From positions 1 through 6,707 of the forward strand of contig JAEXXW010000284.1 of NCBI GenBank assembly GCA_023405565.1: 6,707 nt of DNA, read 5' to 3'. Positions 1 through 6,281 of the stretch are shown piece by piece. The position numbers and the translations under genes are program-made. Position 1 is the stretch's first letter, and each line of letters begins with the position of its first letter. The notes under the pieces are model-generated. The model made no database searches. It was not told the DNA's origin and saw only the letters and a list, made by a program, of their open reading frames with translations. This stretch comes from Pseudomonadota bacterium. Its GTDB lineage: Bacteria; Pseudomonadota; Alphaproteobacteria; Rhizobiales; Xanthobacteraceae.

Positions 1-303
1 GGCGCGGACGCTGTGAAAGCCGAGCTGGAGCGCGTGCTCGCATCCGAACTGTCATCGCGCAAGTTCTCCTATCCACGCAGCGACGGCTCACAATGGACGC
101 TGACGCTCAAGGACGTGATCGATCGCGTGTCCGATCTGGAAATGGCTTACAACGTGAACGATTGCGTCGAATTGCGTTGGGGTGCGCCGTCCAAGAGCGA
201 AGAGGCTTCGACCTGCAAGCGCAGTGCTTCGCAGGCCCAGCGCGCAAAAATGGCGAATTACCGCGCCTGGTTCCATGAGCGCCGCCGCCCACCACGGACC
301 TGA
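1..303 (+). CDS. 3' end of an unrecognised protein gene (5' partial)
   Basis: The reading frame is open from the first base to a TGA at 301-303, giving about 100 visible residues that begin GADAVKAELE. A GTG at 13 could serve as a start, but no ribosome binding site is visible in the 12 bases before it. The sequence reads as the middle of a helix, so I treat the gene as continuing to the left. Visible features are an acidic/basic helical start, a segment YPRSDGSQWTLTLKDVIDRV, a NDCVELRWGAP stretch, and a very basic tail rich in Arg and Pro. There are two cysteines, C55 and C72 in visible numbering. If the protein is exported they could form a disulfide, but the N-terminus that would show this is missing. 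I do not recognise the family and assign no function. The gene converges on the chemoreceptor gene and probably shares its terminator. Confidence 0.72.
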   Translation, partial: GADAVKAELERVLASELSSRKFSYPRSDGSQWTLTLKDVIDRVSDLEMAYNVNDCVELRWGAPSKSEEASTCKRSASQAQRAKMANYRAWFHERRRPPRT

Positions 304-316
304 GCGTTTGACTGAC

Positions 317-345
317 CGCGCAAGAAACACCCGTTCTCTTGCGCG
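317..345. repeat. GC-rich hairpin after the first gene
   Basis: CGCGCAAGA (317-325) pairs perfectly with TCTTGCGCG (337-345) around an 11-base loop, 14 bases after the stop of the left-edge gene. No T-run follows on either side, so it is a weak terminator candidate. It could help protect the transcript 3' end. Confidence 0.4.
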
Positions 346-347
346 AC

Positions 348-373
348 ATCACTTCACATAATCACTTCACATA
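348..373. repeat. Perfect tandem 13-bp direct repeat
   Basis: ATCACTTCACATA occurs at 348-360 and again, with no gap, at 361-373. The second copy ends exactly where the terminator stem begins. It looks like a small local duplication from replication slippage. A function in termination or protein binding is possible but not shown. Confidence 0.75.
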
Positions 374-408
374 AAAGGGCGGCTCAGAATCCATCTGAGC
401 CGCCCTTT
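374..408. terminator. Bidirectional intrinsic terminator between convergent genes
   Basis: A perfect 15-bp stem (374-388 with 394-408, arms beginning AAAGGGCGGCTCAG) closes a 5-base loop. One arm end is A-rich and the other T-rich, so both strands give a GC-rich hairpin followed by Us: CCCTTTCTGTT on +, CCCTTTTATG on -. It lies 21 bases past the chemoreceptor stop and about 70 bases past the stop of the opposing gene, which fits termination of both. Confidence 0.85.
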
Positions 409-429
409 CTGTTCGAACGACGAAGATCC

Positions 430-2706
430 TCAGAATTCTTCGAATTCGGTCTCGGCCTTCAACGCCACGGCAAGATTGTTTTGCATGCGCCCGACCGGGC
501 CGCCGCGCACGACAGCGCCGGACTTGCGCTGCACAGTTCTGGCCGGCGTCGCAGATCTCACCATTGTCTGCATGCCCTCATGGCCGAACCGGAAGAAGCC
601 AACCCGCTGGGCCATCGCCTGCTGCTGATCTTCCAGCGTCTTGGCCGTCGCAGCATTTTCCTCGACCAGAGCCGAGTTCTGCTGGGTCACCTCATCCATC
701 TGATTCAGCGCCCTGTTGATCTGGTCGATGCCGGATGCCTGTTCGGTGCTGGCACTGGCGATATCGGCGACAATCACAGCCACATTCTTGATCGATTCAA
801 CGATCTCGGTCAGCGACTCACCGGCGCGGTTCACCAGATCAACGCCCTGCTGCACCTGGCCCGAGGAACTCATGATGAGATCCTTGATGTCCTTGGCCGC
901 CTGCGAAGAACGCTGCGCAAGACTCCGCACCTCCGACGCCACGACAGCGAAGCCTCGGCCGGCTTCACCGGCGCGGGCCGCCTCCACCGCAGCATTCAGG
1001 GCGAGAAGATTGGTCTGACGCGCAATCTCGTCGATCACGGAAATGATGTCGGAGATCTGGCGGGACGATTCTTCGATGGCCGCCATTGCCGTGACGGCCT
1101 GGGCGACCACGGCACCGCCGCGGTCCGCAACCTCACGGGTGTTCTGCGTCAGCTGGTTGGCATGCTGGGCATTCTCGGCATTCTTCTTCACGGTTGCAGC
1201 AATCTCTTCCATCGAGGCGGACGTTTCCTCGAGGCTCGCGGCCTGCTCTTCGGTGCGCTGCGACAGATCGGTCGTGCTGGTGGAAATTTCGGCGGCTGCG
1301 CTGGACACTTCGCTGCTGGACATCGCGATGTTCTTGATCGTGTCCTGCAACTGGCCGATCGCCGCGTTGAAATCCTCCTGCACCTTTTTGTACTCGTCCG
1401 CGAAATTGTCGGTGACGCGGTAGGTCAGGTCGCCGTTGGCAAGCCGTTCAAGACCCGCACCGAGCCCGGACACAACCTTCTCCACCTGCTCTGCCGCTTC
1501 GGCCCGTGCCGCTTCATTGCGGGCACGCTCGGCTTCCGCCGCCTCGCGCTGTTCAGCGGCGATGCTCTCCAACCGGACCTTCTCCAGACCGGCGTCGCGG
1601 AAGACGAGGACCGCCTGCGCCATCTGTCCGATTTCGTCGCCGCGATCGGCTCCCGTCACCTGCGTCTCGAGCTTGCCACCGCTGATCAGCCGCATCACAT
1701 TCGCCAATGACAGGATCGGCACGGTGATGCCGCGGCCGATAAACACGGCCAAGATCATTCCGAACGCCAATGCAATACCGGCAATGGCAAGGCCGATCAT
1801 CTGCATGGAACCGATATTTGACTCGCCGCGGGCTGCCATATCGGCAAGCGCCTTTTCCTGATCGGCCTTGAGTTTGACGCGGATCGCAGCCATGTCGGCA
1901 GCGGCCTTGCTCTCGGCCTCCATCATCTTCACGCGCTCAATCAGGAGACCCGTGGTGTTCGTGAAAGCGCTCATATACTGAGAAAAAACTGTCGAGGTTT
2001 CCCGCATTTTCTCTCGGCGCTCACCAGCGCGAACCATATCGCCAAGCTGCTTGATCGATTCTGAAACAGCGGCAAGCTGTGTACGCGCAGCATCGGACAA
2101 CTTGAGATCCTTGTTGTCGACGAAGCGCAACGCATCGATACGCGCGCGCAGAAACTGTTCCATGGTCGCGCCAACTTTGACCGCCAGCGCCATATCGCCT
2201 TCGGCAACCGCCGTTTGCGACAGCTCCCGCAAGGCCGTCTGGACCTTGCCACCGAGCGGCACGGAGACTTCATTCAACTCCCGAATGGCGTCCTTCTGGT
2301 TTTTCACAAGTGCATCGACAATCTTCATATAGCCGTCGATGAGACTGATGAGCGATCGCGCCTGATCGCGCCGTTCGGCAACCAGTGCCGTTGACGCGAC
2401 AGTCGCAAGATTATCGCGGACCGACTTCTCCAATTCACGAATGCGGGTGATCAAAACGTCATCCGGCTTCTGGATATAGTTCTGAATATTGAGGCGAATC
2501 GCGATCGTGTCGCGATCAGCCTGCGCCACGCGACCGGTATTTTCGGAAACGCTCGTATATTCCTGGAACGTATTGAGCGAGCTCCGCATACCGAAAAATC
2601 CGGTCGCAGCGACAGCAGTCAGGAGCCCCAGCACGCACAGGAAGCCCCCGTTGATACGGGTCCCGATCTTGAAGCGAGAGTTCAAATTTCCAAGCGAAGA
2701 CATCAT
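430..2706 (-). CDS. Methyl-accepting chemotaxis protein, two HAMP domains, large helical periplasmic sensor
   Basis: Transmembrane chemoreceptor that signals through CheW/CheA to control the flagellar motor. Numbering below is from the first ATG of the open frame at 2736. TM1 is about 30-50. A roughly 255-residue, apparently all-helical periplasmic region (51-308) resembles helical bimodular or four-helix sensors; this is inferred from pattern. TM2 is 311-334. HAMP1 is about 335-388, an Ala/Glu-rich coiled linker 389-420, and HAMP2 about 421-470. The cytoplasmic signalling hairpin has Glu/Gln-rich methylation helices (for example 496-512) and the conserved tip near [20 protein letters not shown] at 568-587. 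The last five residues, EFEEF, resemble the CheR/CheB tether pentapeptide. I start the gene at ATG 2706 (758 aa) because AAGGA lies 5 bases upstream; an ATG at 2703 is also possible. The ATG at 2736 has no ribosome binding site and adds ten unlikely residues. The ligand is unknown. No che gene is adjacent. Confidence 0.95.
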   Translation of the reverse strand: MMSSLGNLNSRFKIGTRINGGFLCVLGLLTAVAATGFFGMRSSLNTFQEYTSVSENTGRVAQADRDTIAIRLNIQNYIQKPDDVLITRIRELEKSVRDNLATVASTALVAERRDQARSLISLIDGYMKIVDALVKNQKDAIRELNEVSVPLGGKVQTALRELSQTAVAEGDMALAVKVGATMEQFLRARIDALRFVDNKDLKLSDAARTQLAAVSESIKQLGDMVRAGERREKMRETSTVFSQYMSAFTNTTGLLIERVKMMEAESKAAADMAAIRVKLKADQEKALADMAARGESNIGSMQMIGLAIAGIALAFGMILAVFIGRGITVPILSLANVMRLISGGKLETQVTGADRGDEIGQMAQAVLVFRDAGLEKVRLESIAAEQREAAEAERARNEAARAEAAEQVEKVVSGLGAGLERLANGDLTYRVTDNFADEYKKVQEDFNAAIGQLQDTIKNIAMSSSEVSSAAAEISTSTTDLSQRTEEQAASLEETSASMEEIAATVKKNAENAQHANQLTQNTREVADRGGAVVAQAVTAMAAIEESSRQISDIISVIDEIARQTNLLALNAAVEAARAGEAGRGFAVVASEVRSLAQRSSQAAKDIKDLIMSSSGQVQQGVDLVNRAGESLTEIVESIKNVAVIVADIASASTEQASGIDQINRALNQMDEVTQQNSALVEENAATAKTLEDQQQAMAQRVGFFRFGHEGMQTMVRSATPARTVQRKSGAVVRGGPVGRMQNNLAVALKAETEFEEF

Positions 2707-2711
2707 CAGAT

Positions 2712-2716
2712 TCCTT
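2712..2716 (-). promoter_or_regulatory. Ribosome binding site deciding the chemoreceptor start
   Basis: On the - strand the sequence reads AAGGA, then five bases, then ATGATG. This supports initiation at 2706 (spacing 5) or 2703 (spacing 8) rather than at the upstream ATG at 2736, which is preceded by GGCTTCCTC. Confidence 0.6.
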
Positions 2717-3163
2717 GCGGAGCACGGCCAAAACATGAGGAAGCCATTTACTGGCTTCTCGAAAGATGGTCGTTTCCTGCCTAAACGTTTCTGATGGCCG
2801 CTCTTGAACTGCGCTGCACGGCTGGCGCTTACAAATCAGGACTGACAGCCAGGCTGCCGCCTCGAACCCGAGGTGAATTTCAACCGAAGCGCATGCAAAG
2901 TATCGCCGTCATTCACCTGCCTGCAGTGGCAATTCCTGTCAGCAACACTTCGCCTTCCCGGTCAAATGCCAACCCGACATCTCGGCGAAGGTTCTTGGGT
3001 ATAAGCTAGGAGCATGGTGTTTATGAATGGTAAAATTTGATTACGTTTCGCATGCGACGAATGTCGCACATCCCGACAAAAAGCATCATCGCGATTGAAA
3101 ATCTTGCGGCGGCGTCTGCATCATTCAAAACCGCAATTATTGACTGAAACCGCAAGAAAGGAA

Positions 3164-3202
3164 TGGATGGCAAGTATTTGCCAACATTCAATTTGCCATC
3201 CA
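3164..3202. promoter_or_regulatory. Inverted-repeat cluster, possible operator
   Basis: TGGATGGCAA (3164-3173) is the exact reverse complement of TTGCCATCCA (3193-3202). Nested inside, TGGCAA (3168-3173) and TTGCCA (3178-3183) form a second inverted repeat with a 4-base spacer. There are thus three copies of one half-site, with the two same-direction copies starting 15 bases apart. The arrangement suggests binding of a dimeric regulator, or alternative hairpins in a leader RNA. The target gene is unknown; the site lies about 225 bases before the membrane-protein gene and about 460 before the chemoreceptor. Confidence 0.45.
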
Positions 3203-3427
3203 AACAGTCCGTCTGATGTTATTCTAATCTGCAATCGCATATCTCAAAAGTGAAGCGCACCATTGGCTTACAATCGCTCTAAACTCATGTCGCTGCGAGT
3301 CAAAGTGTCGCACCACGGAAAAAGGCCTCTCGGGGTCGAGGAGCGACGCGCGTAAAATCTTGCTCGCGCGGGCCGAAGGCTGTTATGCAAAGAACAATGC
3401 TGTACGGCCTATTTGCTGGAAATTTCT

Positions 3428-3772
3428 GTGGAAATTTTATCTCTTCTAAATGCTCCATTCGTTGCGCTCGACAACGCATTGCCGTTCGTTCTGCTTTTGA
3501 TTTCTGCGTTGATCCTGACCGGAAACTTTGCGCTCAAGTCGTTTTTTGATTGCTGCGGTATCAGCCTCTATGGACGCTACCTGTATGGTGCAGCGATGGT
3601 GTTTCTCGGAGCCGCGCTGCTGACCGGCCTTGAATTGCTTGCAACGCAGGTTCTCATCGTTCTGCTGATCGGATTGGCCGTACTGGCCACGCGGCGCGGC
3701 GGCTCACGTGAAGTCGCCTTAGTCAATATCGTTATTGCAGCGATCCTCGTCCCCGTTGCTATCATCCCTTGA
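3428..3772 (+). CDS. Small four-helix integral membrane protein, unknown function
   Basis: A 114-residue hydrophobic protein if started at GTG 3428, which has GGA 7 bases upstream. A TTG at 3413 would add five residues but has no ribosome binding site. No in-frame ATG exists upstream before the TAA at 3353. Numbered from the TTG, four likely membrane helices lie at about 22-38, 55-75, 77-92 and 100-118. A short loop between the first two contains a Cys-Cys pair (47-48), and a basic RRGGSRE loop precedes the last helix. That loop is probably cytoplasmic. I do not recognise a family. The gene ends 9 bases before the methyltransferase start, and that gene's ribosome binding site overlaps this stop, so the two are probably co-transcribed and translationally coupled. 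A role in membrane or envelope modification is only a guess from that pairing. Confidence 0.75.
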   Translation: MEILSLLNAPFVALDNALPFVLLLISALILTGNFALKSFFDCCGISLYGRYLYGAAMVFLGAALLTGLELLATQVLIVLLIGLAVLATRRGGSREVALVNIVIAAILVPVAIIP

Positions 3773-3774
3773 GG
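3771..3774 (+). promoter_or_regulatory. Ribosome binding site overlapping the upstream stop codon
   Basis: GAGG at 3771-3774 shares two bases with the TGA (3770-3772) of the membrane-protein gene and sits 7 bases before the methyltransferase ATG. This layout favours translational coupling of the two genes. Confidence 0.6.
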
Positions 3775-3781
3775 CAACGTC

Positions 3782-4567
3782 ATGCAAGCCAATCCCGCTT
3801 CGCTTCCCTCACCTTATTGGCCCGCTGGCTGGAGCGTCGAAGCATTTTCCGTCGTTGACCGGATGATGCCGGAATTCCATCCCGACGATAAGGCGACGAA
3901 ATATCCGCTGCGTTATTTGCGCTACTGGTTCATCCGCCATCTTCTTGAAGCGCACGCACGGAAGCTCGGCCGTCCCATCGATGTGCTGGAAGTCGGCGTC
4001 GATCGCGGACAGATGCTGGCTTTCATGGATCCTTTGCCCGCACGGAAAATCCCCGAGATTGCATCGACGTGGCACGCGGTCGATGTGAAGGCCGACGAAG
4101 CGCAACTGCTGGCCTTGGGCTACAGCGGCTACACGTCATTCAATGTCGATGGCAGCGCTAGGCCGCCGCTCGACCGCAAATATGATGCAATGATCTTCCT
4201 GCATCTGTTGGAACATCTGCACGCGCCAGAGGCCTGTCTTGCCGCGTTTCTGCCTTTCCTGAACAAGGACGGCATTATGACCGGCGGCTCGCCGACGATG
4301 CCAAAAATCGTTGCCGATCTTGGCTATCAGAAGCGTCTTGAAAAGAATGCCGGACGTTTCGGCCATGTTAGCGTGATCTCGCCGGAACGCATTGAACAAT
4401 TCGCCGACGCACATGACCTGAAGGTCGCATTCATGTCCGGCTCGTTTCTCGCCCGCAACAATGGCAAGGCGATCGAGAATTCATCCGCCTGGCTGCGGCT
4501 GAATGTTGCGTTCGGCTCACTGTTCCCGTCGCTCGGCAGCGAGATCTATTTTTCGCTTTCGCGATAG
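3782..4567 (+). CDS. Class I SAM-dependent methyltransferase
   Basis: A 261-residue protein with the Rossmann-like methyltransferase fold. Motif I, which binds S-adenosylmethionine, is VLEVGVDRGQ (68-77). The acidic residue after strand 2 is D101 in HAVDVK. The strand 4 region is YDAMIFLHLLEHLHAPE (134-150), with the LLEHL helix typical of Methyltransf_11/23-type enzymes. GRFGHVSVISPERI (191-204) matches the segment where related enzymes have GHVR-x-FSPEEL before a final mixed region. The N-terminal 60 residues are helical and aromatic (RYLRYWFIRHLLE) and may form a substrate lid or a surface for membrane contact. The substrate is not predictable from sequence; related enzymes modify sugars, lipids or small molecules. 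There is no signal peptide, so it is cytoplasmic. It is the second gene of a likely operon with the small membrane protein. Confidence 0.88.
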   Translation: MQANPASLPSPYWPAGWSVEAFSVVDRMMPEFHPDDKATKYPLRYLRYWFIRHLLEAHARKLGRPIDVLEVGVDRGQMLAFMDPLPARKIPEIASTWHAVDVKADEAQLLALGYSGYTSFNVDGSARPPLDRKYDAMIFLHLLEHLHAPEACLAAFLPFLNKDGIMTGGSPTMPKIVADLGYQKRLEKNAGRFGHVSVISPERIEQFADAHDLKVAFMSGSFLARNNGKAIENSSAWLRLNVAFGSLFPSLGSEIYFSLSR

Positions 4568-4608
4568 GCGCTGCTTCCAAAGCGCATTCCTTCTTGCAGA
4601 ACGTGCAA
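4568..4608. terminator. Weak hairpins between convergent methyltransferase and dsbB genes
   Basis: Immediately after the methyltransferase stop, GCGCT (4568-4572) pairs with AGCGC (4581-4585), followed by ATTCCTTCTT. A second small stem pairs TTGCA (4594-4598) with TGCAA (4604-4608). Both stems are only 5 bp and neither has a clean T-run. They may end transcription from either side, but the evidence is thin. Confidence 0.25.
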
Positions 4609-4630
4609 AAGGACATGCGTTGCCGAACTG

Positions 4631-5182
4631 TCAGAATTTTTCCGGCGCCGGCAGCGTGCGATAGGCGGCAAGTGCTCCCCAGGCCGCGATCAGCGACAAG
4701 ACCAGCGAGATGATCGCGTTGTAGCCGGCAAGTGAAATGCCAAGAAAGCTCCACGGGATTTCATCGCAGCGGACCACCCGGATCGACTTCAGCTTGTCAA
4801 GCAATCCGCCCGCCGTGCCAAGGTCGGTGAGCGATCCTGAACAATCCTGCGGGCCGGCCCAGAACTTCCACTCGACACCGGCGTGATAGGCCCCGAGCCC
4901 GGCATTCCACAGCATGCCCAGCGCAATGACCGCCAGAGCCGCCACGAGCACCTTGCGGGAGGCACCAAACGACACACCCAGCAGCACCAGAACCGCCAGC
5001 GGGATCGCAAAATAATAGGCATAGCGCTGTTCGAGGCAGAGCGGACAGGGCGGCAATCCCATGACAAGCTGGAAGAACCAGGCACCGCCGATGGTGGCCA
5101 ACCCCAGCAGCGCGACCGCTCCGGCCGCCAGCGTCACCGGCTGGTTGCGCTTCAGGTCCTCGAACAGGCTCAGTTGGCTCAT
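4631..5182 (-). CDS. dsbB: Disulfide bond formation protein B (DsbB family)
   Basis: Inner-membrane oxidoreductase that reoxidises DsbA in the periplasm and passes the electrons to quinone. The 183-residue product is close to the usual family length of about 170-180. Four membrane helices lie at about 16-36, 55-73, 76-97 and 145-172. The first periplasmic loop carries the redox pair CPLC (C46/C49). R53 stands seven residues after C46, matching the quinone-associated Arg48 of E. coli DsbB relative to its Cys41. The second pair is C114 and C139, spaced much like C104/C130 in E. coli. I start at ATG 5182, where GGA lies 6 bases upstream. An in-frame TTG at 5251 would add 23 hydrophilic residues without support. 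No dsbA gene is in the window. Confidence 0.93.
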   Translation of the reverse strand: MSQLSLFEDLKRNQPVTLAAGAVALLGLATIGGAWFFQLVMGLPPCPLCLEQRYAYYFAIPLAVLVLLGVSFGASRKVLVAALAVIALGMLWNAGLGAYHAGVEWKFWAGPQDCSGSLTDLGTAGGLLDKLKSIRVVRCDEIPWSFLGISLAGYNAIISLVLSLIAAWGALAAYRTLPAPEKF

Positions 5183-5301
5183 TGCAATTCCATCATATCG
5201 GCCAGAACGCCGTAGCGGATCGGTTTCAGGGAAAAGCCGCCGCGCCGTCAAGACACAGGAGCGCGATTTGGCAGCAAGACAGCGGACGCGCTGATTACCG
5301 C

Positions 5302-5330
5302 TTGATCGGCGGAGGCGATCCCCGTATGTC
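5302..5330 (+). promoter_or_regulatory. Possible promoter for tRNA-Leu
   Basis: TTGATC (5302-5307) and TATGTC (5325-5330) are separated by 17 bases. They match four and three of six positions of the housekeeping -35/-10 consensus. Initiation near 5337 would give a tRNA leader of about 55 bases. The match is modest and rests on position as much as sequence. Confidence 0.3.
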
Positions 5331-5392
5331 TCCCGCCGGGATGGCGAAATTCAGCCCGTCCCGCACGCTCGAAAGCTCCTTTTCGCGGCGTT

Positions 5393-5477
5393 GCCCCTGT
5401 GGCGGAACTGGTAGACGCGCTCGACTCAAAATCGAGTTCCGCAAGGAGTGCTGGTTCGATCCCGGCCAGGGGCACCA
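5393..5477 (+). tRNA. tRNA-Leu (anticodon CAA)
   Basis: Complete 85-base class II tRNA. Acceptor stem GCCCCTG (5393-5399) pairs with CAGGGGC (5467-5473), followed by discriminator A and an encoded CCA (5475-5477). The anticodon stem CTCGA (5420-5424) pairs with TCGAG (5432-5436). The loop CTCAAAA places anticodon CAA at 5427-5429, which reads UUG codons. A long variable arm (about 5437-5449) is typical of leucine tRNAs. The T arm is GCTGG-TTCGATC-CCGGC (5450-5466). Seven Ts follow the CCA directly (5478-5484) and could end transcription. No integrase or duplicated 3' end is seen nearby. Confidence 0.97.
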
Positions 5478-5484
5478 TTTTTTT
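5478..5484 (+). terminator. T-run directly after the tRNA 3' end
   Basis: TTTTTTT follows the encoded CCA without a gap. With the GC-rich acceptor/T-arm as the preceding helix it could act as an intrinsic terminator. There is no separate dedicated hairpin. Confidence 0.35.
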
Positions 5485-5635
5485 CGTCCAAGCTGTCATA
5501 TGCGGGATGCGATCGCGTCCGTCGCGCCGCGCCTTCCCCCGATACCGCAACATAAAATTGACGATCATTCGGGCCGCCGATAGCCTTTGAACACAAGCAG
5601 CGCTTGCGCCCGCCAACGCGCGCGAGGGAGGGGAC

Positions 5636-6094
5636 ATGATTAGGACGCTGATTGCGATCGGGATTTTTGCGTTGGTGGCCGGCGCCATGCCACAAGCGCA
5701 GGCGGCCGGCGCCCAGCAAATGGAAGCCAACAAGAAAAATGTCGTTGAATTCTACAACGCCGTACTGAACGAAAAGGATTTCGATAAGGCGTCGAAATAT
5801 GTCGGCGCAACCTATATCCAGCACAATCCGATCGGCGCTGACGGGCTGGACGGCATCAAAGGCTTCATCAATTTCCTGAAAGAGAAATTTCCGCAGAACA
5901 AGAGCGAGATCAAGCGCGTCTTCGCCGACGGCAATTATGTGATCGTGCATGTCCATGCGGTGCGTGAGCCAGGGACGCGCGGCAACGCGATTTTTGACCT
6001 GTTCCGTCTCGACGACAACGGTAAGATCGTCGAACACTGGGACGCTGTGCAGCCGATCCCCGAAAAGTCATTGAACAACAATACAATGTTCTAA
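5636..6094 (+). CDS. Exported SnoaL-like (NTF2-fold) protein
   Basis: A 152-residue protein with a Sec signal peptide: MIR, a hydrophobic core, then AQA with likely cleavage after A23. The mature part fits the SnoaL-like/NTF2-fold family, a small cone-shaped domain that binds or converts hydrophobic ligands. Family-like features are EFYNAVLNEKDFD (38-50), YIQHNP (60-65), GLDGIKGF (70-77), the strand YVIVHVHA (101-108), and IFDLFRLDDNGKIVEHWDAVQ (119-139) with the conserved DxFR, GKIxEHWD and Q. Some relatives are polyketide cyclases or are annotated as aldol-condensing enzymes, but most are uncharacterised, so no reaction is assigned. The mature protein has no cysteine, so it is not a DsbB-pathway client. 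The start is supported by a strong GGGAGGGG 2 bases upstream of ATG, an unusually purine-rich ribosome binding site. The gene appears monocistronic. Confidence 0.87.
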   Translation: MIRTLIAIGIFALVAGAMPQAQAAGAQQMEANKKNVVEFYNAVLNEKDFDKASKYVGATYIQHNPIGADGLDGIKGFINFLKEKFPQNKSEIKRVFADGNYVIVHVHAVREPGTRGNAIFDLFRLDDNGKIVEHWDAVQPIPEKSLNNNTMF

Positions 6095-6281
6095 TTCAAC
6101 AAGCATGGAACGGAGCGAACCAACCATTTCCTGTTGAAAGTGCCATTCGCGGTCTCCGCGCCCTGGACCACCCCACAGATGCACTTGCTTCCGGCCGGCG
6201 GAGCCAACTCTTCACATAAGGCGACGCCGGCAGATTGCGCTGCCCTCTTATCTCCTGCCGCAGTCACGAAGCGATAAACCG

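Larger units (their letters stand above)
2707..3427. other. Long gene-free interval between divergent genes
   Basis: About 720 bases lie between the chemoreceptor start and the membrane-protein start. Only short frames are found: a 71-codon frame at 2794-3009 (+), a 60-codon TTG frame at 3021-3203 (-) and a 23-codon frame at 3027-3098 (+). None has a convincing ribosome binding site at proper spacing or a recognisable product. The part from about 3020 to 3250 is clearly AT-richer than the genes. It must hold promoters for both directions, but I cannot pick a strong -35/-10 pair. The best weak + strand candidate is TTGCTC (3360-3365) with TATGCA (3384-3389). A small hairpin (2740-2746 with 2752-2758) sits in the chemoreceptor leader. 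The inverted-repeat cluster at 3164-3202 is listed separately. Confidence 0.6.

Noticed and set aside
433..447. GAATTC-TTC-GAATTC palindrome at the end of the chemoreceptor gene
   Set aside because: It arises from the codons of the repeated EF/EEF tail and needs no separate explanation.
481..1710. A 409-codon open frame on the + strand inside the chemoreceptor gene
   Set aside because: It is antisense to a clearly coding domain, encodes low-complexity His/Arg/Leu-rich sequence, and is explained by GC-biased third codon positions on the other strand.
2794..3009. 71-codon frame on the + strand
   Set aside because: Arg/Pro/Ser-rich with no recognisable motif and no ribosome binding site; it looks like a chance frame.
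3168..3182. TGGCAAGTATTTGCC resembles a sigma-54 -24/-12 promoter
   Set aside because: The GG and GC elements are 9 bases apart instead of the strict 10, on both strands. The similarity comes from the palindrome.
3021..3203. 60-codon frame on the - strand starting inside the inverted repeat
   Set aside because: It needs a TTG start, has no ribosome binding site and shows no family resemblance.
3385..3546. ATG frame beginning MQRTMLYGLF just before and overlapping the membrane-protein gene
   Set aside because: Its downstream part is the out-of-frame reading of the membrane protein, with cysteine- and arginine-rich nonsense and an early stop. The membrane-protein frame is far more protein-like.
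5248..6037. Two long - strand frames across the tRNA and the SnoaL-like gene
   Set aside because: They run through a tRNA and antisense to a gene with a clear signal peptide and family motifs.
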